Part shown: positions 31,012-42,345 of the stretch, in pieces
Numbering within the stretch: the stretch's first letter is position 1
Layout: every line of letters begins with the position of its first letter
Assembly: GCF_947172395.1 (NCBI RefSeq)
Contig: NC_069083.1
Coordinates: forward strand, 3,814,501-3,878,500
DNA length: 64,000 nucleotides
Direction of reading: 5' to 3'
Source: Bicyclus anynana
Lineage: Eukaryota; Arthropoda; Insecta; Lepidoptera; Nymphalidae
Program-made: the position numbers and the translations under genes
Notes under the pieces: model-generated
What the model was told of the DNA's origin: nothing
Database searches by the model: none
Seen by the model: the letters and a program-made list of their open reading frames with translations, nothing else

Positions 31012-31325
31012 CATCATCATCATCATTATCAACAAACATTCGGCTCACTGCTGAGCACAATTTTCTTCTTAGAATGAGAGGGCTTAGGCCAATAGTCCAC
31101 CACGTTGGCCCAATGCGGATTGACACACTTCACATACGTAGAGAATTAAGAAAATTTCAAGGTATGCGGGTTTTCTCACAATGTTTTTCCTTCACCGTTT
31201 GAGACACATGATATTTAATTTTTTTTAATGCACATATATGAAAAGTAGAAGGTGCATACCCCGGACCGGATTCAAACTTACGCCCTCAGAGGCATAGGTC
31301 GTATCTACTGGGCTATTACCGCTCT
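31012..31325 (-). mobile_element. tRNA-derived SINE (family B), full length
   Basis: A CAT-rich 3' end starts at 31012 and the tRNA-like head ends at about 31325 on the right. It is full length but diverged. Confidence 0.88.
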
Positions 31326-31810
31326 TTTTTTATATAGAGATAATATTTGACAGAATACCACGTACAACGGTTGTAACGATAGTAAAAGTCCCGGTAGAAC
31401 ATTTAATATACAGAGCAACACTTAGCAGCAAATAGTTATAAAAAGAATTAAAACAAAGTGGAAAAGTACAAATACTAGTATGAAAACCTACAGACAATTG
31501 CCCCGTTACCTTGCAAGTTATGACGTTGTAAGGAAAACCCATTGTGCTTTAAGGAATTTTAATTTATGCTTCTAATGAAGACATTCCCGACATCCAAGCA
31601 TTGAGGGAAGACGCGACGCAATTTCCGGTTTTTAGTTTCAAAGAGCGCACCCGGGCTCCTACTTCCGGTACCTCGTAAGGGTTTGTCACTATGGGTTCTC
31701 GATAGTAAGGTAATGAATAGTTGCTTACAATGAAATATTTGGAGAAAAAAATACAATAATTGTAAAATAATTAATTTAATTAAAGTATTAATAATTTAAA
31801 CAATCAATTA
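31326..31810. other. Non-coding stretch
   Basis: The open frames at 31330-31756 lack motifs. A patch at 31610-31700 is GC-richer than its surroundings, with no recognised identity. Confidence 0.4.
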
Positions 31811-32181
31811 ATTAGTGGACGCCAGCGACTTCGCCCGCGTGGAATTTAGTTTTTTACAAATCTCTCGGGAACCATATATTTTCTGGGATAAAAAGTAGCC
31901 TATGTGTTAGTTAATACAGATTATAATCGATCTCTACTTCAATTTTTAAGTGATGCGGTTCAGTAGCCGAAGCGTGAAGAGTAACAAACATTCATACTAT
32001 CAAAATCATCAGGTTTTATGAAATCTTGGGAATCCGTGGATTTTTTCGGAATAAAAAGTAGTAGATGTAATCCCGAGTAAAATCTATTTCCATTCCGAAT
32101 TTCAGCCAAATCGCTTCAGCAGTACCGGCGACAAAGAGTAACCAACATCCAAACACACATAAATCCACATAAACTTTCTCG
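31811..32181 (-). mobile_element. Helitron-like non-autonomous element, two copies in tandem
   Basis: Read on the minus strand, the end near 31811 corresponds to CGCTGGCGTCCACTAAT, a variant of the CGTCCGCTAGT terminus. A second copy of the CCGAATTTCAGCCAAATCGC segment region follows at about 32000-32181, suggesting one full and one partial unit. Confidence 0.55.
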
Positions 32182-32771
32182 TAGGTTCAGGAAGTTTGCT
32201 GACAGAGTACTCTGTAATAGTGTACTCTTCATTTGTGATTGGTTAAAAGGTGAAATTTAACAAGAAGGTGACTGACGTAATCTTAAGAAAGGAAAAATGT
32301 GGTTTTTGAAACCATGAAATTTTGTATACAGGCACTAGAAACTTAGTATCCGTGTGTATGTACGAGTACATGTAGGTATATCAACAATAGCTTATCAAAT
32401 CACAATAAGAAAGTAACGAATATTCATTACATATAGTCGAATTTTTAGGAAACGATAAAACTTTTCGCGAGATATTTTTGGTAAGAGTAAGTACTCGCAA
32501 ACATATATCGTATTTAAAATTTCCTTTCGAGAGACATTAGTAGTCGTACAGGAAGCACTTTGAAAAACACGGATGAGCTCGCAATTGGTTCCGCTGTTTA
32601 GGCCCCGTTTGCGTCCTCGCCTCGCCTTATTTGTGAGAACATAATTGGACGTAGTCAGATAATTTGTGAACAAAATATGCGTATTTTGTTCACAAATTAC
32701 CTGGCGGATGGAAATGAGAAAGTGAATCTTGAGTTTCCTCTGAACGATACAAATTCGGAGGCTCGTTGATC
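32182..32771. other. Non-coding stretch
   Basis: The 92-codon minus frame at 32395-32673 shows no motif. A short palindrome around 32660-32700 (ACAAATTATC... and ATTTGTGAACAAAAT) is seen. Confidence 0.4.
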
Positions 32772-33088
32772 TTTTATCTTTACAAGTTAACCCTTGACCA
32801 CAATCTCACCTGGCGGCAAGTGATGATGCAATCTAAGATGGAAGCGGGCTAAATTGTCAGGAGGAGGATGAAAATCGACACCCCTTTCGGTTTCTACACG
32901 ACATCGTACCGGAACGCTAAATCGCTTGGCGGTACGACTTTGTCGGTAGGGTAGTAACCAGCCACGGCCAAAGCCTCTCCTACCAGCCAGACCTGGACCA
33001 ATTAAGAAAACCTCAACCGGCCAAGCCGGGGATCGAACCCAGGACCTTGTAAATCCACCGCGCATACCACTGCGCCACGGAGGTCGTC
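32772..33088 (-). mobile_element. tRNA-derived SINE (family A), full length
   Basis: The complete copy runs from the tail side at 32772 to the tRNA-like head at 33088. The B box (GGGATCGAACCC on the plus strand) and A box are preserved. Confidence 0.92.
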
Positions 33089-33790
33089 ATAGTTCATTGA
33101 TAGGTCTACTATAAAGTAAATAAGTATAAATAATCATGATTGCTTGGCATGGAAGATCTTGGGAGAGTCCTATGCCGAAAGGCAAGACGATTTACCGGTG
33201 TCGTAATTTTTTTTTTAATATTGTACAGTTTTTATGTTAGGGTAAACTCAAAAGTGAATTTAAATAAATAAGAAAAACCAATGTTGAACAAAGGTTCTGA
33301 TTCACAGTATATGTCAGGACAACTGTTACTTAATTAACAAATCAAACTGTAACCAAAATAAGACCCTAGAATGGCTGAGAATATCTTGAACAGTCCCAGA
33401 GGCTTGTGACTCCGGGTGCAGGTTTATCCCCTTAGGATCCCTCCCGACTAGCCAACACTAAACTTCACTGCTCAAGCTACTCTCCCCGGTTATCCCAAAT
33501 AACCCATGAAAGAATACAAAACAACAGTTGTGTCGAACACCACGAGACCACTGAAGCCCCCGCTCGTTTGCTCCCCCTCTCTAACTCCCACTTTTACGGA
33601 AACAAGCCGCGCTACCTAGCGTAGGCACGAGCCAACACAAGATCGAGTGACGTCATATCTTTCTCAGACTACTATTACCTGCACCATGAAACTTTCATAG
33701 CTGAAATACATCGTACGACACGTCTTGGTTGTGTAACGATGGAATACCATAAATTATTTTTTTGCATTTGTGTAAAACTTTCTAGAAAGA
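33089..33790. other. Non-coding stretch
   Basis: Around 33150-33200 a TGGAAGATCTTGGGAGAGTC segment recalls a LINE C-terminal coding remnant but is too short to call. The GC-richer patch 33480-33680 was not recognised. Confidence 0.35.
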
Positions 33791-33975
33791 AGAGTACGGT
33801 GTGGCTAGTGGGAGTTTCAATATTTTCATACTGTTACTATCGCGTTAACGTAAACGCGAATTTATATGAAATTGTAGCAGTTATGCAGTCCCACTAGATG
33901 GCGCTGTTTCAATTCCTTAGAAATTCGCGTTTACGTTAACGCGATAGTAACAGTATCCAACTGCCACTAGGCCCT
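33791..33975. mobile_element. MITE with perfect 34-bp inner inverted repeats
   Basis: The arms 33828-33862 and 33922-33956 (ATACTGTTACTATCGCGTTA at the outer end) pair almost perfectly around a loop of about 60 nt. Outer arms (TGGCTAGTGGGAGTT against AACTGCCACTAGGCC) extend the pairing with an 11-nt insertion on the left. There is no coding capacity. The autonomous parent is not known to me. Confidence 0.75.
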
Positions 33976-34504
33976 CAGAAATCTGTCGGTTTTTGATGTG
34001 CACGTAATGTAACCAGTACATATTTTTATAATAAACGTCAAACAATAACCTAAAATCAAAAGCCCTCAGCGGGAACAAAGTACATCGCTGATACAGCCGA
34101 GCGCACCGGTAATGATAAAAATTGGGAATTGGGAATAGGTATCTTTGTTTCGTGAGCAGGAGATCGATGGCCCGCGGCATTGTCGGGATTACAATCAGGG
34201 CGCCGGGACGATGGAATCCCGTTTTTAATAAATGGGAAATGTGCCTTAGGGGCACACTTGGGTTACTTGGCTTTATCAATATTGCTGTGTCGATTTAAAA
34301 CCATTTACTTTATTACGACAGCCAGCTTTAGATCATGAGGTCCCGGGTTGAAATCCTGTAGAGCTAAAATACGCACTACGACATATCTTGAGACGAGAAA
34401 AAAAAATGTTATCCACTAGCGATGCAACCGGAAATGTAAATAATTCCCTCTCCTAGAAGGAGAAAAGACAAGGACCTAATAGTCAAATAATAATAACATT
34501 TTAA
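33976..34504. other. Non-coding stretch
   Basis: A 120-codon minus-strand frame (33917-34279) starts inside the MITE's flank and has no recognised domain. It is not called as a gene. Confidence 0.35.
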
Positions 34505-34514
34505 TAAAAAAAAA

Positions 34515-35030
34515 ATACAACCGACTTCTAAACCTAAAAACGTACCCACTAACCTAAAAATAACATCATAATATGTAACCTGCTGGACAGTATGAAGGCG
34601 GTGCTAAGCCGGTGATGTAGGTATTAATTTAAGCCATGTAAGAATATTATAAAGATTTAGATTTTTCAGACAGTGCTGTTTTATGTGGTCCTGTCAGAAA
34701 CGGCTTAAATTAAGATAACACCGCCTAAGCACCGCCTGCATTATGGCTTTTCCATCAGGTCGATTCCAAACCTTTATCAAATTGTAGTGATTTAAAGTAC
34801 TAAATGGAAAAAATTACGAACACACTAGGCACCTATATAATTCATCATCAGATCTTGACAATGGGACCAAATGGGGAGTATACTGTTTAAAACAAAAAAG
34901 ATTTTTTTGTTTAAAATAAAAAAAACAAAAAAATCGGTCCAGGCGTCTTCGAGTAATCGGTGTACATACATAAATTAAAAAGCAATCAAATCAAATTGTG
35001 AACCTCCTCCTTTTTGAAGTCGGTTAAAAA
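34515..35030. mobile_element. DNA-transposon-like element with AACCGACTTC inverted ends
   Basis: The left end reads AACCGACTTC and the right end GAAGTCGGTT, about 515 bp apart. A similar AACCGACTTC end occurs alone at about 6183. There is no transposase frame. An inner inverted repeat (34593-34745) appears nested inside it. Confidence 0.5.
34593..34745. mobile_element. Nested inverted-repeat (MITE-like) element
   Basis: AGGCGGTGCTAAGCCGGTG followed by TTAATTTAAGCC on the left is mirrored on the right by GGCTTAAATTAAG, then CACCGCCTAAGCACCGCC. The loop is about 75 nt. It lies inside the AACCGACTTC element. Confidence 0.65.
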
Positions 35031-35590
35031 TAGCCTGATGTTTTATTAGAAAATGTTCGAATAATGGTAAAATATTTCAGGTATTGTTTTTATTACACAG
35101 CATTATTCAATTTCAATTCGCAAATTTACGTCGTCGCTTCGGCTTCGATAACAGACTGTATCCAGTCTTTAAATATTCAAATGAAAATTAATATTATGAA
35201 AAATGAACTAAAATTAGCAAGCATTTAATTTCTATCTCACCTCAGACGACCCATTCGTTGTCTAGAAAAAATATAGTATCGCAAAATTTCATTAAGCATA
35301 AAGTAAATGGAATGAACGCGAATTTTACACTCCAGGGCGTTTCAAAGGACTTCGGCTCTCGAAATACTCAATATTGCTTTAAAAAGAGACCGCATAATAA
35401 AATTGTGTTTAACCGACTGTTACCGGCTTTTGTGTAGATCGTGTTTTGTACGAAAAAATCCATATTAACCATTAATTGAGTTTGTTCTGTTGGTTGGATT
35501 TGTTTCCTCTTAAATAATGTTTATTAACTTGCGTTTATTTTTATATCTGTCAGTTATTTGAACACACGTCGACAATTTTATATTAATTTC
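35031..35590. other. AT-rich non-coding stretch
   Basis: Nothing was recognised. Confidence 0.4.
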
Positions 35591-35783
35591 TAGCAGACGC
35601 CACGCGGTTTTACCTGCGTAGTTCTCGTTCCCGTAGGAATACAAAAATAAAATATATCCTATAGCATCCAGGGATAGTGCAGCTTTGTGTGAAAGAATTT
35701 TTCAAATCGGTTCAGTAGTTTTTGAGCGTATGCAAACAAACAAACAAACAATGAAATCGTTCCTTTTTATAGTATTAGTGTAG
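35591..35783 (-). mobile_element. Helitron-like non-autonomous element
   Basis: The segment has TAGCAGACGCCACGCGG at its left, a TTCAAATCGGTTCAGTAGTT segment inside, and a (CAAA)-rich run followed by TAGTATTAGTGTAG at the right. The same structure appears at 37351-37550. Confidence 0.55.
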
Positions 35784-36209
35784 TTGTAGTTAGCGCCGTA
35801 TTCAGGTAGATTATACAATTATTAATACCTACCTATATCAAGTAGAGTAGGTTTAAAGCCATAGTCTTTGATATAACTTTTAAAGCTTATAGTTATTTCA
35901 TAGAGGTAAGGTATGTGGTAATCTCGAATTGCAAATGAAGTCACAGTCGGAATTTGAACGCTATAGCTATATTTATTTGTTTTTTTTTACAACGTAAACC
36001 CACATGGATACTACAACCATTAAAAACAGTTTTTGAGGGTAGAACAAAGTTTCTAACTTGTGTTAAGAGTCTTGGATATTAGCATATGGGGCGTGGAGGA
36101 AATGTGAAAAATTCACGCCATCTGTCACATCATGTCTATGTTGGATAATATTGTCCTATTTAATGATAATCGTGTTGTATGTAATAAGTTTTTTGACGCT
36201 TTACTGTGA
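35784..36209. other. AT-rich non-coding stretch
   Basis: Nothing was recognised. Confidence 0.4.
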
Positions 36210-36885
36210 TTATTTATTTATTATTTATTTAAATATAAATATACATTTTTTACTAAACTTAATATAACTTATCAGTGTGACATAAACTCAATATTGAGTT
36301 TTTCTGCACACTGCAATCGTCGTCAGCACTTGGAGTTCACAATTAACAAGCAAACATATAAAACAACAACATACACAACACATAAAATATAATACAATAA
36401 TAATATCTTATAATATAATACAAAACGCACACATACCCGAAGAAACACATTAAATTTATCAAGTGAGGGTATGTGCGCGAATTGGATAAATACCACATAT
36501 TATACAGGTTGCTCCGATTCTGTACCTTGTAAAGATCAGTCATTATTATGATACTGAAGGAAGTATTTCTTGAGTTTCTCCTTCATGTTCCTGGGACTGA
36601 TCTCCTGCTTCAGCCTGCAGGGCAAGCCGTTTAGTAATGTTGGTATAACATACTCCAGCGTTTGCCTACCATACAAATTGTTACATTGTGGTGTGATGAG
36701 TTTGCCTTTTGATACACTACGAGTTATTTTTGGAAGTATGACTTTTTTTTGAACATTTATATTATAAAAGTTTTCTACTAGTAATGTGTATTTGATTTTA
36801 TCATGTATCGGCATTAGTTTACAGTAAGAGAAAAGATTATTGGAGATCTGCTGGACCATAATCTGATCAAATGGCTGCAGCTAAG
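36210..36885 (-). mobile_element. 5'-truncated CR1-like LINE
   Basis: The minus strand holds a coding remnant of about 115 codons (36885 to 36536), a 3' UTR including GAACTCCAAGTGCTGACGAC, and a tail of ATAAATAAATAA-like units at 36210-36240. The same 3' UTR recurs on the plus strand at 14150-14300. Short-unit tails are usual for CR1-group LINEs. Upstream of 36885 the frame is closed by a stop. Confidence 0.65.
36536..36885 (-). pseudogene. LINE ORF2 C-terminal remnant
   Basis: The first Met gives 107 codons, but similarity extends upstream to about 36885. It contains YCKLMPIHDKIKYTLLVENF, then LYGRQTLEYVIPTLLNGLP, which follow the layout of the C-terminal end of CR1-like LINE ORF2 proteins. 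The reverse transcriptase core is absent because of 5' truncation. Confidence 0.55.
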
Positions 36886-37350
36886 TATGGTGTAGTAGTT
36901 AGATGTGTAGACACATAATAATAATCTCACATGCCTGCAGCGCTAACAGCTTGACATCCGATAAAACTGTTCTCATCATCTCTGTGTGATTCCGGCTTCT
37001 TTACCGTGCAGCTATTAAGTCTTCTACACTAGGCGTGCTTCAAATCAATCATTATTTTTATGGACTGGAAGTATCAGAAATTATTTATGAAGTAAAATGT
37101 AATTTCAGGAAACACTTTCATTAAGTGGGCGATTAATTAATTATACATTAATTATAACATTAGCTAAACTTTGTCGTCAAGTGAAATAGCGTGTCGAAAT
37201 AAATTATAATGCTTTTAGCCTCCACGAGTTGAGATTGGCGGCTGTGAATAATTATAAGTCTTAAAGTTATTATGATTAATTTTACAAAAGGATGGTAAAT
37301 ACTCCTGTTACATTGTTATAATTTCTGATAGGTAGGCTTATATCTATAAA
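36886..37350. other. AT-rich non-coding stretch
   Basis: Nothing was recognised. Confidence 0.4.
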
Positions 37351-37550
37351 CTAGCTGACGCCGCGTGGTCTTACCCGCGTGGTTCCCGTTTCCATGGGAA
37401 TATGGAAATAATATATAGCCTATAGCATTTCCCGATAAATGGGCTATAGAACACTGAAAGAACTTTTCAAATCGGACTAGTAGTTCCAGAGATTAGCGCG
37501 TTCAACCAAACAAACAAACAAAATCTTCAGCTTTATAATATTAGCATAGA
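37351..37550 (-). mobile_element. Helitron-like non-autonomous element
   Basis: CTAGCTGACGCCGCGTGG at the left and a (CAAA)n run followed by TATAATATTAGCATAGAT at the right define it. It is the same family as 35591-35783, with a well-kept terminal hairpin region. Confidence 0.6.
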
Positions 37551-37638
37551 TAAATGTTTGATTTTGATTTTTTCTGTGCTTTTAGTAGAAATTAAAAAAA
37601 ACCTCGTATTAGATACATTATCTAACTTTGAAACTTTC

Positions 37639-37962
37639 GACGGCCTCCGTGGCGCAGTGGTATGCGTGGTGGATTTACAAGACGAAGGTCTTGGGTTTGA
37701 TCCCCAGCTGGGCCCATTTAGGTTTTCTTAATTGGTCCAGGTCTGGCTGGTGGGAGGCTTCGGCCGTGGCTAGTTATATCGACAAAAGACGTACCGCCAA
37801 GCGATTTAGCGTTCCGGTACTATTTCGTGTAGAAACCGAAAGGAAAAATGCACCTTGGATTTCATTCTACTCCTAACAAGTTAGCCCGCTTCCAACTTAG
37901 ATTGCATCATCACATCCATGAGATTGTAATCAAGGGCTAAATTGTAGAGAATTAAAAAAAAA
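37639..37962 (+). mobile_element. tRNA-derived SINE (family A), full length
   Basis: The head starts GACGGCCTCCGTGGCGCAG and has the B box GGTTTGATCCCC. The body has a deletion of about 20 bp near 37778, and the A-rich tail ends at 37962. Confidence 0.9.
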
Positions 37963-38547
37963 GACTTAAATTCCACTACTTTTATGATGATGAAATTGAT
38001 GTAAACGGGACTTAAATGTTTTCTCATAACTGAGGTAAGTCTTTACAAATTACTCAGGATATCTGCGAGAAGGACGCAAATTGGTAAATTATGCAAACAA
38101 TATTCACGAGGTAATACATTTCGCAGTCAACGCCAATCTGCAACATTAAACTTTTATTCAGTTCCCCAACCAAACTTCGGACGTCAGAATGAATTTCAAA
38201 CAACTAAATTGTAGAGTTTTCTACAAGAAATCTTAAAGTGTAGCTTGCGCCGTGGGAGATGACTTACACTTTACTGTTTTCTACCGATCGAATTTCTGTT
38301 CTATAATGAAGTAATAAGGTTGGTATTTTAATGATGTTTTAATGGTTTTTATAACGTTTCGGCTCTGTGAAGACTGGGTGAGTAAATATCATTACAGAGA
38401 GTCCACAACAGCACTCAAGCCGCGGTCTAAGATAGCCACTTAGCTAGACACTCGTACAAAATGTGTTTTCTAAGCACTCTATAGTGTGTAGCTTCGATTT
38501 ATTGCTATAATGTCAGCTCTGCTATCCTCATCTTGCCCATTTTCGTT
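37963..38547. other. AT-rich non-coding stretch
   Basis: Nothing was recognised. Confidence 0.4.
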
Positions 38548-38760
38548 CATCATCATCATCATTCATCATCATTATCAACCCATATTCGGCTCACTGCTAA
38601 GCTCGAGTCTCTTCTGAGAATGAGAGGGATTAGGCCAATAGTCCACCACGCTGTCCCAATTGGCAGACTTCACATACGCAGAGAATTAAGAAAATTCTCT
38701 GGCATGCAGGTTTCCTCACGATGTTTTTCCTTCACCGTTTGAGACACGTAGTATTTAAAT
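38548..38760 (-). mobile_element. tRNA-derived SINE (family B), 3' two-thirds
   Basis: The CAT-rich end and body are present; the tRNA-like head is missing after TTTGAGACACG. Confidence 0.87.
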
Positions 38761-39481
38761 TTTATTTTTTTCATTTTTGTTCACAAAAACCGAATGAGAT
38801 TTCATAATTTTTATACTTACTCGTACATCCAAAGCAATGGCGGGGTTTGTTGTGGGCTCTTCTCGGACCAAGGCACGTTTGGAACCCTCGTAACTTTAAT
38901 TTTAAGTTTTCAACTTTACTTACCACCATTATCAAATCATGACGTTTTAAAAGAGTCTGTAAAATAAGCCTAATTGAAATAAATGAGTTTTGAATTTTTT
39001 TAATGCCTCTAAAATAATCCTTAAATAAAAAATATATTTTTTTATTATTACCGTCTAATTTTAACTTCCTATACCTATCTTAGGTATATTAAAAAATTAA
39101 ATTATTAGCTACATTATAAAAAAAAAATTAAAATTTAGAATCTAAAACAAACATTTCAACAGATACTGTATTGCGAAGAATATTATTTTAAATAAAACTG
39201 GAAATAAAATAAACCCTAACAATAAAAATAATGTACAGTATAAAATAAAACTAACATATTTTTTAGAAAACAATGAAATGAATGGAGCGTAACAATTTTT
39301 TTGTGGCTTGCTGCATTTTTAATTCAATTTCACCAACAAAAAACACATCGCAACAAAATCACCAAAGCGCTTTTATTTTGAATATATTTTTTTATTATAA
39401 CGTCACTTCATTCACAAATTATTTTATTTCACATGCATTTTGAGCATTTTTTGGAACGCAGGTATACTTATATTATCATTG
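38761..39481. other. AT-rich non-coding stretch
   Basis: Very A/T-rich, especially 38990-39300. Nothing was recognised. Confidence 0.4.
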
Positions 39482-39784
39482 ATCTATACTAATATTATAA
39501 AGAGGAAAACTGTGTTTGTATGTTTGTTTGTTTGTAATGAATAGAGTCAAAAACTACTGGACCGATTTTAAAAATTCTTTCACCATTCGAAACCTACATT
39601 ATCCACAAGTAATATAGGCTAAATTTAATTTTGGACAAAAATAGGGTTCTGTAGGATATTTGGGTTTTTCAAACACAACGTGTAAAAAATCAACCAGAAA
39701 AAATATTTATTATATAGGTAGGGTAGGGGTAGTTGAATGTTTACATCGAGTTTCACGCGGACGAAGTCGCGGGCGGCCGCTAGT
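39482..39784 (+). mobile_element. Helitron-like non-autonomous element, apparently full length
   Basis: It starts ATCTATACTAATATTATAAA and ends GCGGGCGGCCGCTAGT with a short terminal hairpin. Internal segments are a GTTTGTTTGTTTG run, ACTGGACCGATTTTAAAAAT, GGTAGGGTAGGGGTAG and CACGCGGACGAAGTCGCG. There is no coding capacity. The terminus matches what I recall of the lepidopteran Lep1 Helitron-like group. Confidence 0.65.
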
Positions 39785-39815
39785 GTATAATATTGTTATA
39801 TTGTCTAAAGATAAG

Positions 39816-39845
39816 AGCCGTGATAGCCCAGTGGACCTGACCTGA
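39816..39845 (+). mobile_element. tRNA-derived SINE (family B), head scrap
   Basis: Only AGCCGTGATAGCCCAGTGGA and a few following bases remain, then GACCTGACCTGACATC-type short repeats. Confidence 0.5.
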
Positions 39846-40163
39846 CCTGACATCTGACCGGACGCCAGCGCAGACCATCGGAGTGTTATGAACGAATTTG
39901 CCAAGCTTTAATAACTATATGTATGATTTGTTGAAGCATGTTATTTAAATTCGATTGTATTCCCAAGTCGGGTCAGCACGGCTATTCTCTAAAGATATCT
40001 TGTTTACCTCACAAGTGCGAGTTTCGAATTCACTGCTATCTATCTCATTCCATAGTATCGTGTTAAACAGAGAGAGATAGAAGTGAATTCGAAAATAGCA
40101 CTTGCAAGTTTTAATAATATCCTTACAGAATAGCCTAGCAGCTTTTTATAATTTCTAAATTAG
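39846..40163. other. Non-coding stretch
   Basis: Nothing was recognised. Confidence 0.4.
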
Positions 40164-40390
40164 CTCTGGTCTGGTCTGATGGTTGGCATAGGTAGGTGGC
40201 TAGTTACCACCCTACCAGCAAAGATGTACCGCCAAGCGATTTAGCGTTCCGGTACGATGCCGCGTAGAAACCGTCGGAGGCACGGGTAGAATATACTTGT
40301 ATCGCTTCCAAGTAAGCGCTCTTCCTTCTTTACTGCATCATCACTTAACATCAGGTGTGATCGCAGTCAATGTCAAAGAATAAAAAAAAT
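40164..40390 (+). mobile_element. tRNA-derived SINE (family A), body and tail
   Basis: The head is lost and the body from TCTGGTCTGGTCTGATGG to the A-rich tail is diverged. Confidence 0.75.
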
Positions 40391-40463
40391 ACAGCACATC
40401 TATAACTTTTTTTTGGAAGTAAATATGTATTCGTAAGTGCAGCAAAAGATCTGAACTAGAACC

Positions 40464-40622
40464 GATTTAGCGTTCCGGTATGATGTCGTGTATAAACCGA
40501 AAGGAGTGTGTATTGCATCCTACTCCTAACAAGTTAGCCCGCTTTCATCTTTGATTGCATCATCACTTACCATCAGGTGAGATTGTAGTCAAGGGCTAAC
40601 TTGTATAGAATATAAAAAAAAG
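40464..40622 (+). mobile_element. tRNA-derived SINE (family A), 3' half
   Basis: It begins at GATTTAGCGTTCCGGTATG and ends at the A-rich tail. It is in the same orientation as the copy at 40164, 74 bp away. Confidence 0.82.
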
Positions 40623-41094
40623 ACTCAAAATCAAATCAAAGTAGTGTTCCGAAGATATGTCAAAAGGCTCAGTATAGTCTAGAATTTACCAAGATATCTT
40701 TGAACGTAAAATAGCTTTTTAAAATTTTCTCCAACCTTGGTATGGATAGGTAGATCGAATCTGCTAAAAGCGTTGAAAATATTACATTACATTACAGCTA
40801 TCCACTTTCGAAGCGATATCTGGAATATTGCGACAGCGTTCGCAGTGGCGATAAGAATATCTTCTATGATATAAAAATTCTATATTCATAGGTGGTTCGA
40901 GGATAGTGCTGTCCCATCAGCATTTAATTCACTTAGCGACTATCCCAGAGCGAGAATACAAAATGGCGGCTTGAGGAGCATTTGCATGGAAATTATTTGA
41001 TTGCCTATTAGTGTTAGATTTAGTTCCTAGACATGGTTAAAAATTCTATTGAATCATATCAAAGATAGAGAGGATGGTGCCTTTTTTTTAAACT
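40623..41094. other. Non-coding stretch
   Basis: Nothing was recognised. Confidence 0.4.
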
Positions 41095-41362
41095 TTTTAA
41101 AGGACGACTGCCGACAAAATCAGTCGCGAAGTTGAAGTGGCAATGGGCGGGGCACAGAGTTCGAAGAGACGATGGACGTTGGGGCCATAGTGTTGGAATG
41201 GCGACCCCTCACTAAAAAGCGCAGTATTGGTCGATAGCCTACCAGGTGGACTGGCGACATCAAACGAGTTGCAGGGATTCGTTGGATGCAGGCGGCTATA
41301 TATAGGCTATATATCCTGCAGTGGACTTCCATTGGCTGATATGATGCTGATGACGAGGTTTT
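41095..41362 (+). mobile_element. RTE-type LINE, C-terminal and 3' fragment
   Basis: It carries a degraded C-terminal RTE pattern (GWAGHRVR-like region, then WRPLTKKRSIGR-like and RWTGDI-like segments, with stops). It ends TTCCATTGGCTGATATGATG before a triplet-rich tail. Confidence 0.65.
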
Positions 41363-41366
41363 CGTA

Positions 41367-41489
41367 GAGGTAGGTTAGGGTTAGGGTTGAGTCCTTACTC
41401 GTCCCCTGTATGGTAGGGTAGCTGTAGAGTGGGAGTAGGTAAAGCAGTAGTAAGGTTTCACGCAGACGTAGTTGCGGGCATCCGCTAGT
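41367..41489 (+). mobile_element. Helitron-like 3' end
   Basis: It contains GTAGGTTAGGG and GGTAGGGTAGC blocks and ends TTGCGGGCATCCGCTAGT, the CTAGT-type terminus. Confidence 0.5.
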
Positions 41490-42171
41490 ATAATATAAAA
41501 TCCCCTTTTTTAAAGGCAGTTAGAAAATGTACTATAACATAAGCCCGTGTCTACACGCTACACTGCATTATAGATGTCGTAATGGCAAGCACACAGTTAT
41601 TGCATTAGCAGTGCAGTATCGGATGTCTGCAAACAGAGAGTGCCCGCGGGAGCGGTTAAGGGGTCATCGGTGATTCATCAATTTTACACCCCCTACCTTC
41701 TGAACTGAATTGATGTCGCATTGCTAAGATGTTATTTACGGGTTCCTACTTAAATGATGTTACGTGCATGATTGAGAGAATACCCTATCAAAACAGAGAA
41801 TTAATATTAACATTTTCATCTAAAAGTCAAGAAGAATGGTTGAGAAGAAGATTATTTTGAAGAAATGAGAATTAAGACGAGTAGTTTAGATTCATTCTAA
41901 ACTACTCGTCTTAATTAATAATGATTAATAATAATAATTTTAAATATTTTCTTCATTAACGTTGTCTAATCAACATAAAAAACAATTGGCTCGCGCTTTC
42001 CCGGAGTAGGTCGTCAGTATATATAGCCTATCATTATGAATATAATTCATTCTCTCATTTATTTATTAGTCCTTTTCTTAATTTTTTAACAATGTTGATG
42101 TAATAAGGGTTCCGTTTTTGGACGTTCGGAACTCTATAAATAAAATACAAAACACTATTAAAAATTTACAA
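41490..42171. other. Non-coding stretch with a perfect hairpin
   Basis: The hairpin at 41870-41916 is listed separately. Otherwise nothing was recognised. Confidence 0.4.
41870..41916. repeat. Perfect 21-bp inverted repeat with 5-nt loop
   Basis: The arms AATTAAGACGAGTAGTTTAG plus A (41870-41890) and their exact complement (41896-41916) are separated by TTCAT. The stem is too short for an animal microRNA precursor by itself. Confidence 0.9.
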
Positions 42172-42345
42172 AAAAAAAATCAACCCTCCCGTTGCGGGAG
42201 ATTTGAGTGTCCGAACAACCGGTGGTCAGGGCTCCAGAGTGTGGAACCTCCTTCTGTATCCGACTCTTGATCCAACAGTTAAGTGAAAGCTTCTGAATTC
42301 ATATCATTATGAACTTAAGACAGGTATCCGTCTTACGGTTACAAT
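42172..42345 (-). mobile_element. LINE 3' UTR fragment
   Basis: Read on the minus strand, CTCTGGAGCCCTGACCACCG, then CTCCCGCAACGGGAGGGTTG (with a GC hairpin), then an A/T-rich tail. I recall this arrangement from lepidopteran LINE 3' ends. No coding part remains. Confidence 0.45.

Noticed and set aside
33150..33200. LINE C-terminal coding scrap
   Set aside because: Similarity is limited to about 50 bases and could not be separated from chance.
33917..34279. 120-codon minus-strand frame as a host gene
   Set aside because: Part of it lies in the MITE arm, and the rest shows no recognisable domain.
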